Of a DNA stretch of 16,776 bases, positions 14,487-16,776 are shown piece by piece; within the stretch, counting starts at the first letter, position 1, and every line of letters begins with the position of its first letter. Both the position numbers and the translations under genes were made by a program. The notes beneath the pieces were generated by a model. It was not told where the DNA came from. It did not search any database and worked only from the letters and a program-made list of their open reading frames with translations. Source of the DNA: Acidobacteriota bacterium (GTDB lineage Bacteria > Acidobacteriota > Vicinamibacteria > Vicinamibacterales > 2-12-FULL-66-21); assembly GCA_013694845.1 (NCBI GenBank), contig JACDBQ010000233.1:1-16776 (forward strand). The letters are read 5' to 3'.

Positions 14487-16490
14487 ATGCCCCGCTTCTA
14501 CATCACCACCGCGATTGACTACGTCAACAGCCGCCCCCATCTCGGGACGGCCTACGAGAAGATCGCCGCCGACGTGATCGCGCGATACAAGCGGCTTGCG
14601 GGATTCGACACCCATTTCGTGATGGGGAACGACGAGCACTCGCAGAACGTGTTCAAGAAAGCGCGTGAGAACGACGAGGATCCGCTCGCGTACTGCGACC
14701 GTATGGCGCGCGAATTCCTGGACGTCTGGCAGCGGCTGGACTTGTCGTTCGACGACTTCATCCGCACGACCGAGCCGCGGCACAAGGCCGGAGTGCAGGA
14801 GCTCGTGCGCCGGATGACGGCTGCCGGCGACATCTATGAAGGCCACTACGAGGGTTGGTACTGCGTCTCGTGCGAGGCCTTCAAGCAGGAGAAGGACCTG
14901 GTCGACGGGTTGTGTCCGATCCACCGGACCAAGCCGGATTGGATCCGGGAAAAGAACTACTTCTTCAGGCTTTCGAACTATACGCAGCCGCTGCTCGAGC
15001 ATTTCCAGGCGCAGCCGGAATTCGTGGTGCCTGACGTGCGCCGGAACGAGATCCTTCGCCTGCTCGAAGGCGGGCTCGACGACATCTCGGTCAGTCGCGC
15101 CGGCCAGGCGTGGGGCATTCCGATGCCCGAGGACCCGTCCAGCGTCATTTACGTCTGGGTCGACGCGCTGATCAACTACGCGACGGCAGTCGGCTTCGGG
15201 ACCGATACGTTGCTCTTTGAGCAGTGGTGGCCCGCGGACCTGCACGTCATCGGGAAGGACATCACGCGCTTTCATTGCGTGATCTGGCCCGCGATGTTGA
15301 TGAGCGCCGGGCTGCCGGTGCCCCGAGCTGTGTTCGGCCACGGGTGGGTGCACTTCCGCGGCGAGAAGATGAGCAAGTCCCTCGGCACCGCTATCGAACC
15401 TCTTGACGCCGTTCAGCGCTTCGGTCCGGATCCGTTGCGGCTGTACCTGGTCAAGGAGATCGCGTTCGGCAGCGACGGCGACTTCACCTGGGAGCGCTTC
15501 GAGGAACGTTACAACGTCGACCTTGCGAACAACCTCGGCAACCTTGTCAGCCGCGTGGCGACGATGGCTGAGAAGTACAGGGAGGGCCGACTGGCCCCGG
15601 CCGGGGAGCCGGGCCGGCTGGCGGAGATCGCGACGAGCGCGCTCGCGGAGTACCGGCAGCAGATGGACCGCTTCGCGCTCGAGGGTGGCGCGGCCGCGGC
15701 GTTTCGCATCGTCGATGCAGCCAATGAATACATCGCGAGCACCGAGCCGTGGGCGATTGCCCGCGACGCGTCGCGCGGCGCCGAGCTTTCACAGGTGCTG
15801 TTCGACGTCGCGGAAGCCGTTCGGATTGCGGCCGTGATGCTGTTGCCGATGATTCCGGGTTCTGCGCGCGAGATCCTGCGACGTGTCGGCGATGGCACGC
15901 CGCCCGACCGGATTACCCTGGATGGGGCGGTATGGCGGAATGCTGGTGAGCGCGTGCTGATCAAGGGCGCCGCTCTCTGGCCGCGCGTGGAAACGAACCA
16001 GAAATTGAGGAGTCCATCAGTGAAAGAAAACGTCCCAACGCCCCCCACCGCACCATGGGCGCCGCCGGTAGCATCGCCGTCCACGTCAGAGGCGGTGACG
16101 CCCCTGTCACCACCCGCGACGACCGACAATGGCGCTCCGCCTCCCGCCGCTTCGCCGGTGGACAGCCGGATCACGATCGATGACTTCATGAAGGTCGATC
16201 TGCGGGTCGCCAAGGTCCTGGCGGCCGAGAAGGTCCCGAACTCGCGCAAGCTGGTGAAGCTGTCGATCGATGTCGGGACCGAGCAGCGGACGCTCGTCGC
16301 CGGGATCGCCGAAGCCTATGAACCCGAGCAGTTGGTTGGCCGAACCATCGTGATGGTCTTCAACCTGAAGCCCGCCAAGCTGATGGGCATCGAGTCGAAC
16401 GGCATGGTGCTGGCCGCCAGCCCCGATGGCGGGAAGCCGACGCTGGTCGGATTCAATGCGGACGTACCGGCGGGGACGAGGGTTCGGTAG
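14487..16490 (+). CDS. metG: Methionyl-tRNA synthetase with C-terminal tRNA-binding domain
   Basis: The protein has 667 residues. Order: Rossmann catalytic core with the HIGH-type HLGT (18-21); a zinc knuckle CVSC...CPIH (C126, C129, C143, H146); WVDALINYAT; KMSKS (294-298); the anticodon helical bundle (about 320-500) with NNLGNLVSRV; a Pro/Ala/Thr/Ser-rich linker (about 510-561); and an OB-fold EMAPII-like domain (562-667) with ITIDDFMKVDLRVAKVL and NLKPAKLMGIESNGMVLAA. It charges methionine onto initiator and elongator tRNA in the cytoplasm; the appended domain dimerises or binds tRNA. Start is ATG 14487, 4 bp after larC; TTG 14484 is an alternative. An internal Shine-Dalgarno and GTG at the junction could restart translation (see 16007-16022). 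Confidence 0.96.
   Translation: MPRFYITTAIDYVNSRPHLGTAYEKIAADVIARYKRLAGFDTHFVMGNDEHSQNVFKKARENDEDPLAYCDRMAREFLDVWQRLDLSFDDFIRTTEPRHKAGVQELVRRMTAAGDIYEGHYEGWYCVSCEAFKQEKDLVDGLCPIHRTKPDWIREKNYFFRLSNYTQPLLEHFQAQPEFVVPDVRRNEILRLLEGGLDDISVSRAGQAWGIPMPEDPSSVIYVWVDALINYATAVGFGTDTLLFEQWWPADLHVIGKDITRFHCVIWPAMLMSAGLPVPRAVFGHGWVHFRGEKMSKSLGTAIEPLDAVQRFGPDPLRLYLVKEIAFGSDGDFTWERFEERYNVDLANNLGNLVSRVATMAEKYREGRLAPAGEPGRLAEIATSALAEYRQQMDRFALEGGAAAAFRIVDAANEYIASTEPWAIARDASRGAELSQVLFDVAEAVRIAAVMLLPMIPGSAREILRRVGDGTPPDRITLDGAVWRNAGERVLIKGAALWPRVETNQKLRSPSVKENVPTPPTAPWAPPVASPSTSEAVTPLSPPATTDNGAPPPAASPVDSRITIDDFMKVDLRVAKVLAAEKVPNSRKLVKLSIDVGTEQRTLVAGIAEAYEPEQLVGRTIVMVFNLKPAKLMGIESNGMVLAASPDGGKPTLVGFNADVPAGTRVR
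16007..16022 (+). promoter_or_regulatory. Internal Shine-Dalgarno and in-frame GTG in metG
   Basis: GAGGAG (16007-16012, containing AGGAG) stands 7 bp before GTG (16020-16022), in the metG frame at residue 512. Translation from here would give a 156-residue product: linker plus the complete tRNA-binding domain. The flanking bases (ACGAACCAGAAATTGAGG, AAAGAAAA) are much richer in A than the surroundings. Confidence 0.4.
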
Positions 16491-16499
16491 GGTTCCGGG

Positions 16500-16527
16500 T
16501 CTGAGTTCAGTGTTCTGAGCTCTGAGT
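16500..16527. repeat. Degenerate heptamer tandem repeat
   Basis: Four 7-bp units, TCTGAGT, TCAGTGT, TCTGAGC, TCTGAGT, run head to tail through most of the 41-bp gap between metG and the tatD-like gene. TCTGAG recurs at 16500, 16514 and 16521, spacings of 14 and 7. It contains no promoter or ribosome binding site that I can recognise. Confidence 0.55.
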
Positions 16528-16531
16528 TTCT

Positions 16532-16776
16532 TTGACCTACCTCGATTCCCACTGTCATCTCGCGGGCGAGGAGTTCGCGAGCGATCTCGAGGCCGTAGTC
16601 GCTCGGGCCGCGGCCGTCGGCGTCACCTCCGCGCTGTGCATCCTCGACGCGGACGACGCGGCTGAGATCGGGCGAGCGGCCGACGTCCGGGCCGCGTGGC
16701 CCGGGATTCATTTCGGGACCGGTATCCATCCGCATCATGCCGGGCGGCATGCCGCAGATGTCGGGAGAGCAGTGGA
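16532..16776 (+). CDS. TatD family metal-dependent hydrolase, 3' end outside window
   Basis: The first 81 codons are visible before the window ends. The N terminus reads TYLDSHCHLAGEEF, the TatD metal-binding H-x-H (H7, H9), and GTGIHPHHA follows, the second family motif (G-x-H-P-x-x-A). TatD proteins are TIM-barrel Mg/Mn-dependent nucleases, also linked to D-aminoacyl-tRNA deacylation in some members. The start must be TTG 16532: an in-frame TGA lies 7-9 bp upstream and no ATG or GTG start follows early enough. No clear ribosome binding site is present. The gene follows metG by 41 bp, a very common order in bacteria, so cotranscription is likely. Confidence 0.88.
   Translation, partial: MTYLDSHCHLAGEEFASDLEAVVARAAAVGVTSALCILDADDAAEIGRAADVRAAWPGIHFGTGIHPHHAGRHAADVGRAV

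Noticed and set aside
1..16776. Phage, insertion sequence, CRISPR, toxin-antitoxin or defence island
   Set aside because: No transposase, integrase, repeat-spacer array or small paired genes were seen. RadC-type proteins sometimes ride on mobile elements, but this one sits among housekeeping genes of similar composition.

Overview
The window reads as one stretch of an ordinary GC-rich bacterial chromosome. About two thirds of the bases look to be G or C (estimated by eye), genes are dense, and GTG/TTG starts are common. No phage, plasmid, insertion sequence, CRISPR array or RNA gene was seen. A likely source is a Gram-negative soil bacterium of the Acidobacteriota (Vicinamibacteria-like) type. 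That rests on protein style, an outer-membrane-type secreted protein and a lipoprotein; it is an inference, not a proven assignment.

Region A (1-7589) is the edge of a surface-glycan locus. It holds a family 4 glycosyltransferase cut by the left window edge, a polytopic GT-C-like glycosyltransferase, a convergent FAD oxidoreductase resembling UDP-galactopyranose mutase-like amine oxidoreductases, a divergent giant membrane protein of uncertain family, and a second family 4 glycosyltransferase. Together they suggest that cytoplasmic sugar transfer is combined with sugar transfer on the outer face of the inner membrane. The glycan itself cannot be named.

Region B (7601-11720) runs rightward: a TtcA-type tRNA thiolase, a secreted probable outer-membrane protein, diaminopimelate epimerase (DapF, lysine and peptidoglycan precursor), and a DASS/SLC13 anion symporter. 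Gaps are short (4-57 bp). A possible weak terminator follows ttcA.

Region C (11775-16776) has a leftward alanine-rich lipoprotein gene (DUF4398-like) and, across a 143-bp divergent spacer, a rightward tight cluster radC - larC - metG - tatD-like. The first three are separated by only 3-4 bp, and metG-tatD is a common bacterial pairing.

No clearly new multi-gene system is present. The best second looks are: a perfect Shine-Dalgarno plus in-frame GTG inside metG that could make the tRNA-binding domain separately; a 15-bp palindrome that looks inserted in frame into dapF; a heptamer tandem repeat between metG and tatD; a near-leaderless promoter arrangement on the lipoprotein gene; a His-rich LarC without its usual partners; and the unclassified 699-residue membrane protein.
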